Part shown: positions 8,501 through 17,820 of the stretch, one piece after another
Numbering within the stretch: position 1 is the first letter of the stretch
Layout of the letters: every line of letters begins with the position of its first letter
DNA from: an uncultured Megasphaera sp.
GTDB taxonomy: Bacteria > Bacillota > Negativicutes > Veillonellales > Megasphaeraceae
Length of the DNA stretch: 46,808 nucleotides
Assembly (NCBI GenBank): GCA_934202965.1
Contig: CAKPYN010000018.1
Location: 1 to 46,808 of the forward strand
Direction of reading: 5' to 3'
Notes under the pieces: generated by a model
Told to the model about the DNA's origin: nothing
The model's input: only the letters and a program-made list of their open reading frames with translations
Databases searched by the model: none
Position numbers and translations under genes: made by a program

Positions 8501-9243
8501 TGCACCGCCTGCCGCTGACGAACGACTTCGTACATCAACAGGGCAGCTGCTACAGATGCATTTAATGAATTGACATGTCCAAACATAGGAATTTGGACAA
8601 GAACATCACACGTTTCCTTGACCAAGTGGGATATACCTCGTCCTTCGCTGCCAATAACAAGAACGACCGGTTCCGTTAATGAACTATGGAAATAATCTGT
8701 TTCACCGTCCATATCAGCACCGATAATCCAAAAACCTCGTTTTTTTAATTTTTTGAGCGTTTGGGCAATATTGCCAATCTGTACGATAGGCATATATTCA
8801 ATAGCTCCCGCTGAGGTTTTACCTACAGTTTCATTAATCGGCGCACTACGGCGCTTCGGCAACAAAACGGCATCTACGCCGGCACATTCTGCCGTTCGCA
8901 CAATGGCACCTAAATTATGGACATCTTCAATTCCATCTAATAATACTAAAAACGGAACTTTTTGTGAGGCTTCTACATCAGCTAAGACATCTGTCAAATC
9001 AGCAAAGGCAACGGGAGCTGCAAAGGCAACTACCCCTTGATGCCGATTTCCCGGCGCAACATGATTGAGAATTTTGGGTGGCACATATTCAATCAGAATA
9101 TCTTTTTCACGTGCCATGTCTTGTATACGTTGCAGCGGCGGGGCATCATTGCCGGCTGCCATATAAATTTTTGTAATAGACCGGCCTGCCCGCAGTGCTT
9201 CAGTCACACTGTTACGACCTGTAATGATACTTTCCGTACTCAT
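8497..9243 (-). CDS. rlmB: 23S rRNA 2'-O-methyltransferase RlmB-type (SPOUT)
   Basis: TrmH/SpoU-family RNA 2'-O-ribose methyltransferase using SAM, acting on 23S rRNA. The N-terminal substrate-binding domain (about 1-80) begins with the family signature IITGRNSVTEALRAG. The SPOUT domain has motif 1 DGIEDVHNLGAIVRTAECAGVDAV with the catalytic Asn and Arg, motif 2 VLVIGSEGRGIS, and motif 3 IPMFGHVNSLNASVAAALLMYE. The 248 residues match the family. The mrnC stop is 3 bases before its start, so the two are translated together. Confidence 0.95.
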   Translation of the reverse strand: MSTESIITGRNSVTEALRAGRSITKIYMAAGNDAPPLQRIQDMAREKDILIEYVPPKILNHVAPGNRHQGVVAFAAPVAFADLTDVLADVEASQKVPFLVLLDGIEDVHNLGAIVRTAECAGVDAVLLPKRRSAPINETVGKTSAGAIEYMPIVQIGNIAQTLKKLKKRGFWIIGADMDGETDYFHSSLTEPVVLVIGSEGRGISHLVKETCDVLVQIPMFGHVNSLNASVAAALLMYEVVRQRQAVQ

Positions 9244-9246
9244 ACT

Positions 9247-9741
9247 TTACACCTTTTCTCCATGCTTGATGGCACAATACTGCTTTGTATATTCATAAAT
9301 CTGTGTCATCAGTTCGTTCAATCGTTCGTGCCGACCAGCCATGACACAATATCCTACTAACGCTTCCAAAGCTGTGCTGTCATGGTATTCAGCAACAGAA
9401 GCACTCTTCGGTGCCTGCGAATAGGCATTGCGTGCCCGCTGGCATACCGCTTTTTCTTCTTCAGACAAATCTGCTTTTATCTGTCGGTAAATATATGCCT
9501 GAACTTTTGCAGATACAAATTCAGCTGCCAGTAAATGCAATACTTGGACATTGGGAATAGCCGTATCTACCAAGCGGCGGCGCATATGCAGTGCATAGTA
9601 TGCATCACCGACAAATGCCAAGGTAATTGGGTCCAATCTGGATGCATCCTGCTGCGGTACATCCAGTCGTTCCCCATTGGCAAATGCTACATATGCTCTT
9701 TTCTTTAAGGCCTGTAATTGTTTAAATTTCACTTTTTCCAA
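9247..9741 (-). CDS. mrnC: Mini-ribonuclease III (MrnC)
   Basis: Small RNase III-like enzyme without a double-stranded-RNA-binding domain. It matures 23S rRNA ends in Firmicutes. The 164 residues hold the signature LAFVGDAYYALHMRRRL with the catalytic Asp, and the second acidic site HDSTALEALVGYCVMAGR. The start overlaps cysS by 13 bases. The cysS-mrnC-rlmB order is conserved in Firmicutes and groups rRNA maturation with rRNA methylation. Confidence 0.95.
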   Translation of the reverse strand: MEKVKFKQLQALKKRAYVAFANGERLDVPQQDASRLDPITLAFVGDAYYALHMRRRLVDTAIPNVQVLHLLAAEFVSAKVQAYIYRQIKADLSEEEKAVCQRARNAYSQAPKSASVAEYHDSTALEALVGYCVMAGRHERLNELMTQIYEYTKQYCAIKHGEKV

Positions 9742-11174
9742 CGCGCTCCCTGCGGTGAATCTTCAATCGTAATACCCAAGGCCGACAATTTATCACGAAT
9801 AGCGTCTGCCAAGGCATACTGTTTCTGCTTGCGGCATTCTTGACGTACTTCCAAAATGGCCTGCATCAAATCATCATAATCTTTACTGCTGGCATCTGAT
9901 TTTTTGCCGCTCCAGCGTTCTTCTAAAATGCCCAAAATATCCGTCATCGTTCTAAAAATACGTTTTACTTCTGACATTGCGGAAGAATCAACAGGTACAT
10001 TCGCATTGACTACGGCATTTTTATAAATATTGACATTTTTAGCTAAATCAAACATCGCTGCACTAGCCAATGCCGTATTAAAGTCATCACACATGGCTTC
10101 TTCAAAGGCTTCTTCATCTTTTTTCGCTACTTCAAGAAGCTGTGTCGCTTCTTTAGATTTGGCACCTGCAGGCATGTCCAGCAATTCCAATACGTTATCA
10201 ATCGCCGTGCCAAGACGTTCCAAACTGCGTGTCATTTCTTCCAACCGTTCATCACTGAAATCCAGCGGACTTCTGTAATGATTGGAAATCAGGAAAAAGC
10301 GAAGCGCATCAGCACTATAATGAGCTAATACATCTTTAACCAGGAAGAAGTTATTTAAGGATTTACTCATTTTTTCAGAATTGATCGTAATAAATCCATT
10401 ATGGAGCCAGTATTTAACCATCGGCTTTTTGCCGGTAAAGGCTTCAGACTGAGCAATTTCATTTTCATGATGCGGGAAAATCAGATCACTGCCGCCGCCA
10501 TGGAAATCAAAGGTATCTCCCAAATATTTATTACTCATCGCGGAGCATTCGATATGCCAGCCAGGACGGCCTTTTCCCCAAGGACTATTCCAAGAAGGTT
10601 CGCCTGGTTTAGCACCTTTCCAAAGAGCAAAATCCATGGGATTGTGCTTGCGATCGTCTACTTCAATACGAGCCCCTGCCATCATGTCATCCAAGCTGCG
10701 GCCGCTTAATTTTCCGTAATCCGCAAATTTTTCAACACTGTAGTATACATCATGATCAATGACATAGGCATAGCCTTTATCAATCAGCGTCTGTACCATA
10801 TGGATAATTTCTTCCATATGTTCCGATACGCGGGGATATTTATCAGCACGGCGAATGTGTAATTTATCCATGACATCAAAATAGGAAGCAATATAACGAT
10901 TGGAAATGGTATCCCACGTAACGCCTTCTCCATTTGCAGCATTGATGATCTTATCGTCTACATCCGTAAAGTTTTGAATATGCGTAACTTCATATCCCAA
11001 ATGTTCTAAATACCGTTTAATAACATCCCATGTAACAAAAGGACGCGCATTCCCCATATGAGAATGATTATACGGCGTAATGCCGCATACATACATTTTG
11101 ACCTGCCCCGGCGTAACTGGCACAAATGTTTCTTTTTTCCGAGTTAGGGTGTTATACACTTTTAATTCTCTCAT
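9729..11174 (-). CDS. cysS: Cysteinyl-tRNA synthetase
   Basis: Class I synthetase charging tRNA-Cys. The 481 residues carry the HIGH-type motif (PYNHSHMGNARPFV), with the zinc site beginning MYVCGITPYN. Zinc ligands also lie in HIECSAM and FPHHENE, and the KMSKS motif is SEKMSKSLNN. It is preceded by a cysteine-type T-box leader with its own promoter (11471-11499), so expression should respond to uncharged tRNA-Cys. It is the first gene of a tight cysS-mrnC-rlmB-rae1-sigH block. In Bacillus cysE sits between gltX and cysS; it is absent here. The site CCTCC (plus strand 11181-11185) gives a normal ribosome site. Confidence 0.98.
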   Translation of the reverse strand: MRELKVYNTLTRKKETFVPVTPGQVKMYVCGITPYNHSHMGNARPFVTWDVIKRYLEHLGYEVTHIQNFTDVDDKIINAANGEGVTWDTISNRYIASYFDVMDKLHIRRADKYPRVSEHMEEIIHMVQTLIDKGYAYVIDHDVYYSVEKFADYGKLSGRSLDDMMAGARIEVDDRKHNPMDFALWKGAKPGEPSWNSPWGKGRPGWHIECSAMSNKYLGDTFDFHGGGSDLIFPHHENEIAQSEAFTGKKPMVKYWLHNGFITINSEKMSKSLNNFFLVKDVLAHYSADALRFFLISNHYRSPLDFSDERLEEMTRSLERLGTAIDNVLELLDMPAGAKSKEATQLLEVAKKDEEAFEEAMCDDFNTALASAAMFDLAKNVNIYKNAVVNANVPVDSSAMSEVKRIFRTMTDILGILEERWSGKKSDASSKDYDDLMQAILEVRQECRKQKQYALADAIRDKLSALGITIEDSPQGARWKK

Positions 11175-11196
11175 GTTATACCTCCTATATGATAAA

Positions 11197-11464
11197 AAAA
11201 GGCCGCCATCCCTTTGACAGAGACGGTGGCCCGTGGTTCCACTCTGTTTTTATGGCATCATGCCACAATCTTAACGCACGTAACGGGTGCTCCCGAACCA
11301 GACTACTATATATTCGCCTGATCTGCTCACAAAGGCAACTATTGCAGTTTCTGCTGTATAGACACGCTCTCAGCTTCTGCCTGTCCTCTCTGTAGGGCTC
11401 ACCTGCAATTTTAATTTGGTCATTGCATTTATCTACATCATAGACTGTAGTATGTTACTATGTG
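11197..11464 (-). promoter_or_regulatory. T-box leader of cysS (probably tRNA-Cys)
   Basis: Read on the minus strand, the leader ends in the conserved T-box AGAGTGGAACCACGG (plus 11231-11245). This overlaps a terminator stem, 11201-11210 with 11222-11231, followed by TTTTTTT at 11194-11200. Upstream, Stem I features such as AGAGAGGAC and GCTGAGAG are visible. A Cys codon TGC that could be the specifier lies at plus 11344-11346, in the context ACTGCAATAG; another lies at 11335-11337. The gene it controls is cysS, which fits the specifier. The exact specifier position is my inference. Confidence 0.88.
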
Positions 11465-11470
11465 TAATTT

Positions 11471-11499
11471 ATAGTAACGAATAATTCTCAATCTGTCAA
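11471..11499 (-). promoter_or_regulatory. Promoter of the cysS T-box leader
   Basis: TTGACA (11494-11499) and TACTAT (11471-11476) are 17 bases apart on the minus strand, directly after the gltX stop at 11505. The TTGACA box is consensus. Confidence 0.75.
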
Positions 11500-11504
11500 G
11501 ACTT

Positions 11505-12968
11505 TTATTTAGTCAGCAAACCGCTCTGCTGCAAGCGTGCCAATACCTTTTCACGCCCCATGAGTGCTACGATAACATTGAGATCCGGACCATGCATAAC
11601 GCCTGTAACAGCTACACGAATCGGCATATAAACAAATTTTCCTTTTACTTTTAAACCTTTTTGAATCTTCTTAAAGAGCGGTTGTACCGTATCAGCCGTC
11701 ACTTCGTCCAACGCAGCCAATTCATCATGGAACATGGTTAACACAGCCGGAGCCGTTTCTTCTTGAAGAACAGCTGCTGTTTCTTCATTTTCCGGTGCAA
11801 AATCATCGGTAAAGAAAACCTTAGCCGCATCAACAATTTGTGCGCCATATTGTACATGTTCACGCATAGCCCATACCATATCTTTAAGCCACTGCATTTT
11901 CGCGGCATCCGGATTTTGGGAGGCATAGCCGGCTTGCTGTAAATGAGGCAGGCAAACAGCCAATAATTGATCGGCATCCAACTGTTTCATATAATGGAAA
12001 TTAATCCAGTTCAGCTTTTCAATGTCAAACACTGCTGGATTTTTGGCAACGCGATCTAATGTAAACTGCTGAATCAATTCGTCGCGGCTAAAAATTTCTT
12101 GATCACTATTCGGCGTCCAGCCAAGAAGTCCTAAAAAGTTTACCAGTGCATCAGGTAAATATCCTGCATCCCGATACTGCTGTACCGATGTTGCACCATG
12201 GCGTTTACTCATTTTCTTTTTATCTGCTCCAAGGATCAAGGATACATGAGCAAATTTAGGTACATCAAAGCCCAAGGCATGATATAAAACAATTTGGCGC
12301 GGTGTATTAGAAAGATGTTCTTCGGCACGAATAACATGAGTAATATGCATCAATGCATCGTCAATAACAACACAATAGTTATACACCGGAATGCCATCTG
12401 ATTTTACAATAACAAAATCGCCGACTTTATTCGAATCGAATGTAACATGGCCGCGTACTAAATCATCGACTTCCAGCGTTTCGTTTTTCGGCGTTGCAAT
12501 ACGAATAACGTACGGACGACCTTCTTTTAGATACTGTTCTACCGTTTCTTTTGGCAAATGACGACATTTACCGCTGTATACCGGTGTTTCTCCTTTTTTC
12601 AGCTGTTCATCTTTTTCCGCTTCTAATTCTTCGGGCGTGCAAAAACAGTAATAAGCTTTTCCTTCGGCTAATAATTTTTCTGTATATTTTTTATAAATTT
12701 CCAATCGTTCGGTTTGACGATAAGGACCATCCGGACCGCCAACGTCAATACCTTCGTCCCAGTTAATACCAAGCCATTTCAATGCTTCTTTGATATTTTC
12801 TTCTGATTCACTGGTAGAACGTTTTCTATCGGTATCTTCAATACGAACAACAAATTTGCCGCCTGTATGTTTAGCTACTAAATAATTAAACAGTGCAGAA
12901 CGAGCACCGCCAATATGAAACGGACCAGTAGGACTGGGAGCAAAACGAACGCGAACTTCCTGTGACAT
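11505..12968 (-). CDS. gltX: Glutamyl-tRNA synthetase
   Basis: Class I synthetase for glutamate; in most Firmicutes it also charges tRNA-Gln, which is then amidated. The 487 residues show APSPTGPFHIGGARSALFNYL as the HIGH region and DKKKMSKRHGATS as the KMSKS loop. The anticodon-binding alpha-helical C-terminus ends GREKVLARLQQSGLL. It follows ispDF by 12 bases and is co-transcribed with the radA-yacL-ispDF set. The start has AGGAGGAATTTTTC upstream. Confidence 0.98.
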   Translation of the reverse strand: MSQEVRVRFAPSPTGPFHIGGARSALFNYLVAKHTGGKFVVRIEDTDRKRSTSESEENIKEALKWLGINWDEGIDVGGPDGPYRQTERLEIYKKYTEKLLAEGKAYYCFCTPEELEAEKDEQLKKGETPVYSGKCRHLPKETVEQYLKEGRPYVIRIATPKNETLEVDDLVRGHVTFDSNKVGDFVIVKSDGIPVYNYCVVIDDALMHITHVIRAEEHLSNTPRQIVLYHALGFDVPKFAHVSLILGADKKKMSKRHGATSVQQYRDAGYLPDALVNFLGLLGWTPNSDQEIFSRDELIQQFTLDRVAKNPAVFDIEKLNWINFHYMKQLDADQLLAVCLPHLQQAGYASQNPDAAKMQWLKDMVWAMREHVQYGAQIVDAAKVFFTDDFAPENEETAAVLQEETAPAVLTMFHDELAALDEVTADTVQPLFKKIQKGLKVKGKFVYMPIRVAVTGVMHGPDLNVIVALMGREKVLARLQQSGLLTK

Positions 12969-12980
12969 GAAAAATTCCTC

Positions 12981-14171
12981 CTAAATATTTCTATATTTGA
13001 GTACCATGGCGGCTGCCTGCGCGGCCATGCCTTCTTCTTGACCGACAAAGCCAAGCCGTTCTGTCGTCGTCGCTTTGACGGAGACTGCGGCTTTATCTAT
13101 TTGCAGCGCCCTGGCAATATTACGAATCATCTGTGGCACATATTCTTTAATTTTCGGACGCTGTGCCAATAATGTAACGTCCACATTAATAATTCGGCAG
13201 CTGTTTTCAATTAAAATCTGCCGTACTTTCTCTAATAGGGTAACACTCGATATATTTTTAAATGCCGAATCTGTATCCGGGAAATACGTTCCAATATCCT
13301 TAAGCCCGGCTGCCCCCAGTAATGCATCCATCACGGCATGAATCAATACGTCTGCATCTGAATGACCAGCTAGCCCTCTGTCAAAGGGTATTTCGACTCC
13401 GCCCAAAATCAGCCTGCGTCCTTCCGTTAAAGGATGAACATCATAGCCGCTGCCTACACGATGTTCCGTAGGGCCATTGAGATAAAATTCCAAAATCGGA
13501 ACATCATCCATCGTTGTTACTTTATGATTTCGTTCATCCCCCTGCAAGAGGACGATTTTTTTTCCCATGGCTTCAACCAATGAAGCGTCATCAGTCCCAT
13601 TAATATGATGTTCTTTTGCATATGCATGCGCTGCCATCAACACATCACGGCGAAAAATTTGTGGTGTTTGTGCAGCTATTAAGCGGCTGCGTTCCAAGGT
13701 TCGTACCGTTTGAGCCCCTTGGATAGTTGTGCTTTCTCGTTCTTTAACCGTATCTTTTACAGGTATCGCATAAATAGCTGCGTCAGCCTGTTCCATAACC
13801 GATACGGCATTATCATACCACGCAGGACCGGCATATGGTCTAGAGCCGTCCTGCACCATGACTACATCCGTATCCGCACTGGTTACTACCAATCCATTAT
13901 ATACAGAATCTTCCCGCTCTGCACCACCTAAGGCAAATCGAACGGGCTTCGTTGGATGCAACGATGCCACAATATCAGCAATATCATCATGATCGCATTC
14001 TGCATTGACAATCACAACTTCATCAACGCTAGCTGCAGCAAATACATGCTGCAGCGTATGCGCCAGTACAGGTTTGCCGCACAAAGGATAAAACAACTTA
14101 TTTCGTTCATAGCCAAACCGTCGGCCTGAACCGGCAGCTACGACAATAACAGATACTTTCAACAAATTCAC
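12981..14171 (-). CDS. ispDF: Bifunctional IspDF, MEP isoprenoid pathway
   Basis: One 396-residue protein carries two MEP-pathway enzymes. The N-terminal IspD cytidylyltransferase (about 1-225) shows IVVAAGSGRRFGYERNK and MVQDGSRPY. The C-terminal IspF cyclase (from about 236) begins RVGSGYDVHPL and has GHSDADVLIHAVMDALLGAA and TTTERLGFVG. IspF makes 2-C-methyl-D-erythritol 2,4-cyclodiphosphate. In most Firmicutes these are separate adjacent genes (ispD, ispF), so the fusion is notable. The GTG at 14171 follows the yacL stop with no gap. TTG codons at 14165 or 14162, behind TAGGTG, are possible alternative starts because IspD proteins often begin at KVSVIV. Confidence 0.95.
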   Translation of the reverse strand: MNLLKVSVIVVAAGSGRRFGYERNKLFYPLCGKPVLAHTLQHVFAAASVDEVVIVNAECDHDDIADIVASLHPTKPVRFALGGAEREDSVYNGLVVTSADTDVVMVQDGSRPYAGPAWYDNAVSVMEQADAAIYAIPVKDTVKERESTTIQGAQTVRTLERSRLIAAQTPQIFRRDVLMAAHAYAKEHHINGTDDASLVEAMGKKIVLLQGDERNHKVTTMDDVPILEFYLNGPTEHRVGSGYDVHPLTEGRRLILGGVEIPFDRGLAGHSDADVLIHAVMDALLGAAGLKDIGTYFPDTDSAFKNISSVTLLEKVRQILIENSCRIINVDVTLLAQRPKIKEYVPQMIRNIARALQIDKAAVSVKATTTERLGFVGQEEGMAAQAAAMVLKYRNI

Positions 14172-15374
14172 CTACTCATCTGCAACTTTTACAAAAATCA
14201 TCCGCCCGGCGGATGTCTGCAATACGGATGTAACCATGACCGGCACTGTCGAACCAATATATTTTTGTCCGTTTTCTACAACAATCATTGTGCCGTCATC
14301 CAAATACGCAATCCCTTGGTTTTCTTCTTTCCCTGATTTAACAACGAGAACATCCATTCGTTCACCAGGAATTCGGGCTGGTTTTAACGCATTTGCCAAG
14401 TCATTGATATTTAATACAACAACCCCTTGAAGCGCTGCAACTTTATTTAAATTATAATCATTCGTTACAACCTTCGCATTAATTTTTCTGCCCAGACGTA
14501 CTAATTTAGAATCTACACCTTGCACATCTTCAAAATCATCATTGATAATGCGAACTTCAACGTAATTATCTTCTTGCATTTGTTTTAAAATATCCAAGCC
14601 ACGGCGGCCTTTGTTTCGTTTTAACAAATCAGAAGAATCCGCAATCAGCTGTAATTCTTCCAGCACGAATACCGGAACCAGCAACGGTCCTTCTAAAAAT
14701 CCGGTGCTGCAGATTTCTGCAATACGTCCGTCAATGATAGAACTCGTATCCAACAGCTTGCCCGAAAAAACGTCATTGCCATGCTTGTGTACCACTCCCG
14801 CGTTATCTTTATTTTGCTTGCCAATACGCAACGTACCCACAAGACCTATAATATCATTTCGCTTACGGATGGCAATGCTCATGCCAGCATATCCAAAAAT
14901 AATACTGAATACAATAGGGCCATATGCTCCTATAATAGGCAGTCGGGCAAACGCCAGTCCTATTAAATTAGCAATTATAAGTCCAAAAAGCAACCCCAGC
15001 GTTCCGACTATTAAATCTTGGCTTTCAAAATCATTTAATCCTATTTCAATTCGTTCAATGGCTTTCCAAATTAACCGCAGCACAAAGGGCGATATGATAT
15101 AGCCCAGCAAAAGTCCCAATACAACGCCAACAATATATGCAATAACTGTCAGCAGCGTCGTACCAAAAATATTACCGTGAAACATTTCGCCTTCAATTTC
15201 AGCACTAAAGTACGGTGTCGTAACAATTTGATCGGCAATCATCACAAAGGCTACTGCCATAATCAGCATAATAATCCCCTTTATGATATTGTCTGCAATT
15301 TTTCCGCCATTAAATTTTTTTATTTTTTTATCTTTTCCATTTTCTCTTGTATCAGATTCATGTAAATCCTCCAT
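14172..15374 (-). CDS. yacL: YacL-type PIN/TRAM membrane protein
   Basis: YacL family: about four N-terminal membrane helices (roughly 28-180), then a PIN nuclease-like domain beginning LLDTSSIIDGRIAEIC, and a C-terminal TRAM domain (VVKSGKEENQGIAYLDDGTMIVV). PIN acidic residues are seen in DTSSIIDGR, VLEELQ and VTNDYNLNKVA. The function in the cell is not settled; the PIN domain suggests RNA cleavage at the membrane. The length of 400 is slightly above usual because of a charged N-terminal extension (DLHESDTRENGKDKKIKK). It starts after AAAGGAGGTGC and abuts ispDF. disA, often next to it, is absent. Confidence 0.93.
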   Translation of the reverse strand: MEDLHESDTRENGKDKKIKKFNGGKIADNIIKGIIMLIMAVAFVMIADQIVTTPYFSAEIEGEMFHGNIFGTTLLTVIAYIVGVVLGLLLGYIISPFVLRLIWKAIERIEIGLNDFESQDLIVGTLGLLFGLIIANLIGLAFARLPIIGAYGPIVFSIIFGYAGMSIAIRKRNDIIGLVGTLRIGKQNKDNAGVVHKHGNDVFSGKLLDTSSIIDGRIAEICSTGFLEGPLLVPVFVLEELQLIADSSDLLKRNKGRRGLDILKQMQEDNYVEVRIINDDFEDVQGVDSKLVRLGRKINAKVVTNDYNLNKVAALQGVVVLNINDLANALKPARIPGERMDVLVVKSGKEENQGIAYLDDGTMIVVENGQKYIGSTVPVMVTSVLQTSAGRMIFVKVADE

Positions 15375-15489
15375 ATTGAAGCACCTCCTTTACATATTGA
15401 ATTGTATTGTCATAACTATATAACTATATCACATTTTATTCCTATAAACCATAACAAACATCAAAACTATCCTAAAATTTATGGTGTTT

Positions 15490-16878
15490 CTACATGACAG
15501 GCGTATCAAAGGCTTTTTGAATGGCTTCCTGCAATGTAGATACACATACAATCCGTCCACCTTGTACTTCTTTCAAAGGCACATCATCTTGATTTCCTTT
15601 CGGAATAATAAAGGATTGAAATCCGAGTTTCGCCGCTTCCTTGACACGACGCAGTGCATGCGGTACGCGGCGAATATCCCCAGTAAGCCCTACTTCTCCC
15701 ATCACAACAGTACGACTGTCCATCGATACATCCCTTAAACTAGAATATACAGCCAAAGCAATTGGCAGATCTGCAGCCGTTTCGGTAATGCGCAAGCCGC
15801 CAACTACATTAATATACACATCTTGATTTCCCAACGACATCCCTACTCGCTTTTCCAATACGGCCAATAAAATAATCAGCCGATTATAATCCATACCAGA
15901 AGCAGTCCGACGCGGCACAGGAAATACAGAATGTGTTGTTAAAGCCTGAATTTCACCTAATAACGGACGCATGCCATCCATAACAGCGGCAATAGCTGAG
16001 CCTGCCTGATTCGTAGCCCGTTCGGCCAGCAGCATCTGCGATGGATTTGTCAATTCTGCCAGCCCATTTTCATTCATCGTAAATAATCCTGATTCATTCG
16101 TTGAACCAAAGCGATTTTTGATGCTACGCAATACACGAAACTGATAGTTTCGTTCACCTTCAAAATACAGGACAACATCCACCATATGCTCCATCATTCT
16201 TGGGCCGGCAATCGTACCTTCCTTGGTCACATGACCGATAACAATGACCGGAATTGTTTCGGTTTTAGCAAAGGTCATCAGCTGGCCCGTACATTCCCGA
16301 ATTTGGCTCAAGCTTCCTGGCGTACCGTCCGCTTCACTGGTATACATTGTTTGAATGGAATCAACAACTAATAAGGCCGGGCGCAAGCGCCGAGCTTCCT
16401 GCAGTATGGCATCCAGTGCCGTATCTGCCTGTATCATTAAATTAGCTGCTTCAATACCTAATCGTTGGGCCCGCATCTTGATTTGCCCAGCCGATTCTTC
16501 GCCAGAGCCATATAGAACGGTACCTTTCGTTTGACATACGGCGGCCGCAATTTGCAAAACAATCGTTGATTTTCCAATTCCTGGATCACCGCTCAACAAT
16601 ATCAAGGCGCCCGGCACAATGCCTCCGCCAAGAACGCGATCCAATTCGCCAATCCCCGTAGCAACACGCGTCATGTTTTCCATTGCAATATCCGGCAGCG
16701 CATACGGCTTAATACCTGCGCCGCTTCGCTGTATGCTGCGGCTGCCTTTGGGAGCTGCTGCCGCTTCCTCTTCTTCTGTCATCGTATTCCATTCACCACA
16801 CTGCGGACATCTTCCCAGCCATCGGCTGGATATACTGCCGCAATTGGAACACACATAGCGAACTTTTCGTTTTGCCAT
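15490..16878 (-). CDS. radA: DNA repair protein RadA (Sms)
   Basis: RadA is a RecA-like ATPase and helicase that helps branch migration in recombination. The 462 residues hold an N-terminal C4 zinc finger (C10, C13, C24, C27), Walker A GDPGIGKST, the RadA signature KNRFG (SIKNRFGSTNE) and a C-terminal Lon-protease-like domain without protease activity (PIALAVYSSLRD, VVMGEVGLTGDIRRV). It is 41 bases downstream of the sel1-repeat gene and is the first conserved gene of the yacL-ispDF-gltX block. Confidence 0.97.
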   Translation of the reverse strand: MAKRKVRYVCSNCGSISSRWLGRCPQCGEWNTMTEEEEAAAAPKGSRSIQRSGAGIKPYALPDIAMENMTRVATGIGELDRVLGGGIVPGALILLSGDPGIGKSTIVLQIAAAVCQTKGTVLYGSGEESAGQIKMRAQRLGIEAANLMIQADTALDAILQEARRLRPALLVVDSIQTMYTSEADGTPGSLSQIRECTGQLMTFAKTETIPVIVIGHVTKEGTIAGPRMMEHMVDVVLYFEGERNYQFRVLRSIKNRFGSTNESGLFTMNENGLAELTNPSQMLLAERATNQAGSAIAAVMDGMRPLLGEIQALTTHSVFPVPRRTASGMDYNRLIILLAVLEKRVGMSLGNQDVYINVVGGLRITETAADLPIALAVYSSLRDVSMDSRTVVMGEVGLTGDIRRVPHALRRVKEAAKLGFQSFIIPKGNQDDVPLKEVQGGRIVCVSTLQEAIQKAFDTPVM

Positions 16879-16919
16879 TTCTATGCTAACTCCTTTATAT
16901 CCTATAAATAACTAAACAA

Positions 16920-17741
16920 TCATGTTTTTATTTGCGTTGCCATGTTCTGCCAATATGCTGCCATGTCTGCATTTTTTGCGACACCTGCACCGGTCTCATA
17001 GGCATGCGCCAAGTTTTTCATACCTTCTCGATACCCCGCTGCGGCTGACAACGAAAACCAATACACGGCCTGTGTGAAATCTTGAGACACACCGCGGCCA
17101 TCCCGATATAATTGGCCCAAGTTATTTTGTGCCGGACCATCGCCAGCTAACGCAGCTTTTTGATACCAAACAGCTGCCAACTGTTCATTTTTAGATACGC
17201 CCCAGCCCATTTCATATAAGTATCCTAAATTATTCTGAGCAATACAATTTTCTTGTTCTGCCCCTTTACGATACCAATAGGCCGCTTTTTCATAATTCCG
17301 AGCCCCTGTGTATCCAAATTGATACATAATCCCCGTATTACACTGTCCATCTGCGTCACCATGCACCGCGGCGCGTTGATACCAATATAAGGCCTTTTCA
17401 TAGTCTTGACGTACGCCCTGCCCCGTCTCATACAAATGGCCTAAATTATTTTCCGCCGGGCCATATGCCTGTTCAGCAGCACATCGATACCAATACGCGG
17501 CCTGTTCAGCATTTGCGGCAAAGCCCAATGCATGTTCATACTGGTAAGCTAAATTATATTGCCCCATCGCATCCCCTTGATTCGAGGCCATACTATACCA
17601 GTACGCGGCTTTGGCATATTTCACGTTTTCTTCATCATCTTCTGAAAAAAAATAGCTATCACCCAGTTTGCACTGTGCGCTTGTATCACCGGCAAATGCC
17701 GCTTTTTCTATACTTCTCTTATTATATTCCACGACATTCAT
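16920..17741 (-). CDS. Sel1-like repeat protein
   Basis: The protein of about 273 residues is built almost wholly of six to seven Sel1-like (TPR-type) repeats of about 36 residues. Each has the pattern A-x-YWYxxAAxxGDAxxQxNLGxxYExGxGVxxDYExA, as in AENNLGHLYETGQGVRQDYEKA. Such repeats form an alpha-solenoid scaffold for protein binding. No signal peptide is seen, so it is likely cytoplasmic. A promoter whose -35 box is at 17787-17792 rules out a longer reading to 17792. The ATG at 17741 has AAGGA touching it; a GTG at 17732, 9 bases behind AAAAGGA, is an equally good start. Its partner is unknown; it stands between clpB and radA. Confidence 0.85.
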   Translation of the reverse strand: MNVVEYNKRSIEKAAFAGDTSAQCKLGDSYFFSEDDEENVKYAKAAYWYSMASNQGDAMGQYNLAYQYEHALGFAANAEQAAYWYRCAAEQAYGPAENNLGHLYETGQGVRQDYEKALYWYQRAAVHGDADGQCNTGIMYQFGYTGARNYEKAAYWYRKGAEQENCIAQNNLGYLYEMGWGVSKNEQLAAVWYQKAALAGDGPAQNNLGQLYRDGRGVSQDFTQAVYWFSLSAAAGYREGMKNLAHAYETGAGVAKNADMAAYWQNMATQIKT

Positions 17742-17763
17742 TCCTTTTCTTAGTCTTATAAAA

Positions 17764-17792
17764 ATTATACCAATAAGAACTATATTCAACAA
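17764..17792 (-). promoter_or_regulatory. Promoter of the sel1-repeat gene
   Basis: TTGTTG (17787-17792) and TATAAT (17764-17769) on the minus strand are 17 bases apart. It lies back to back with the clpB promoter. Confidence 0.75.
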
Positions 17793-17820
17793 GAGTTTTT
17801 GATTTTTTCTTTTTGTTCTA

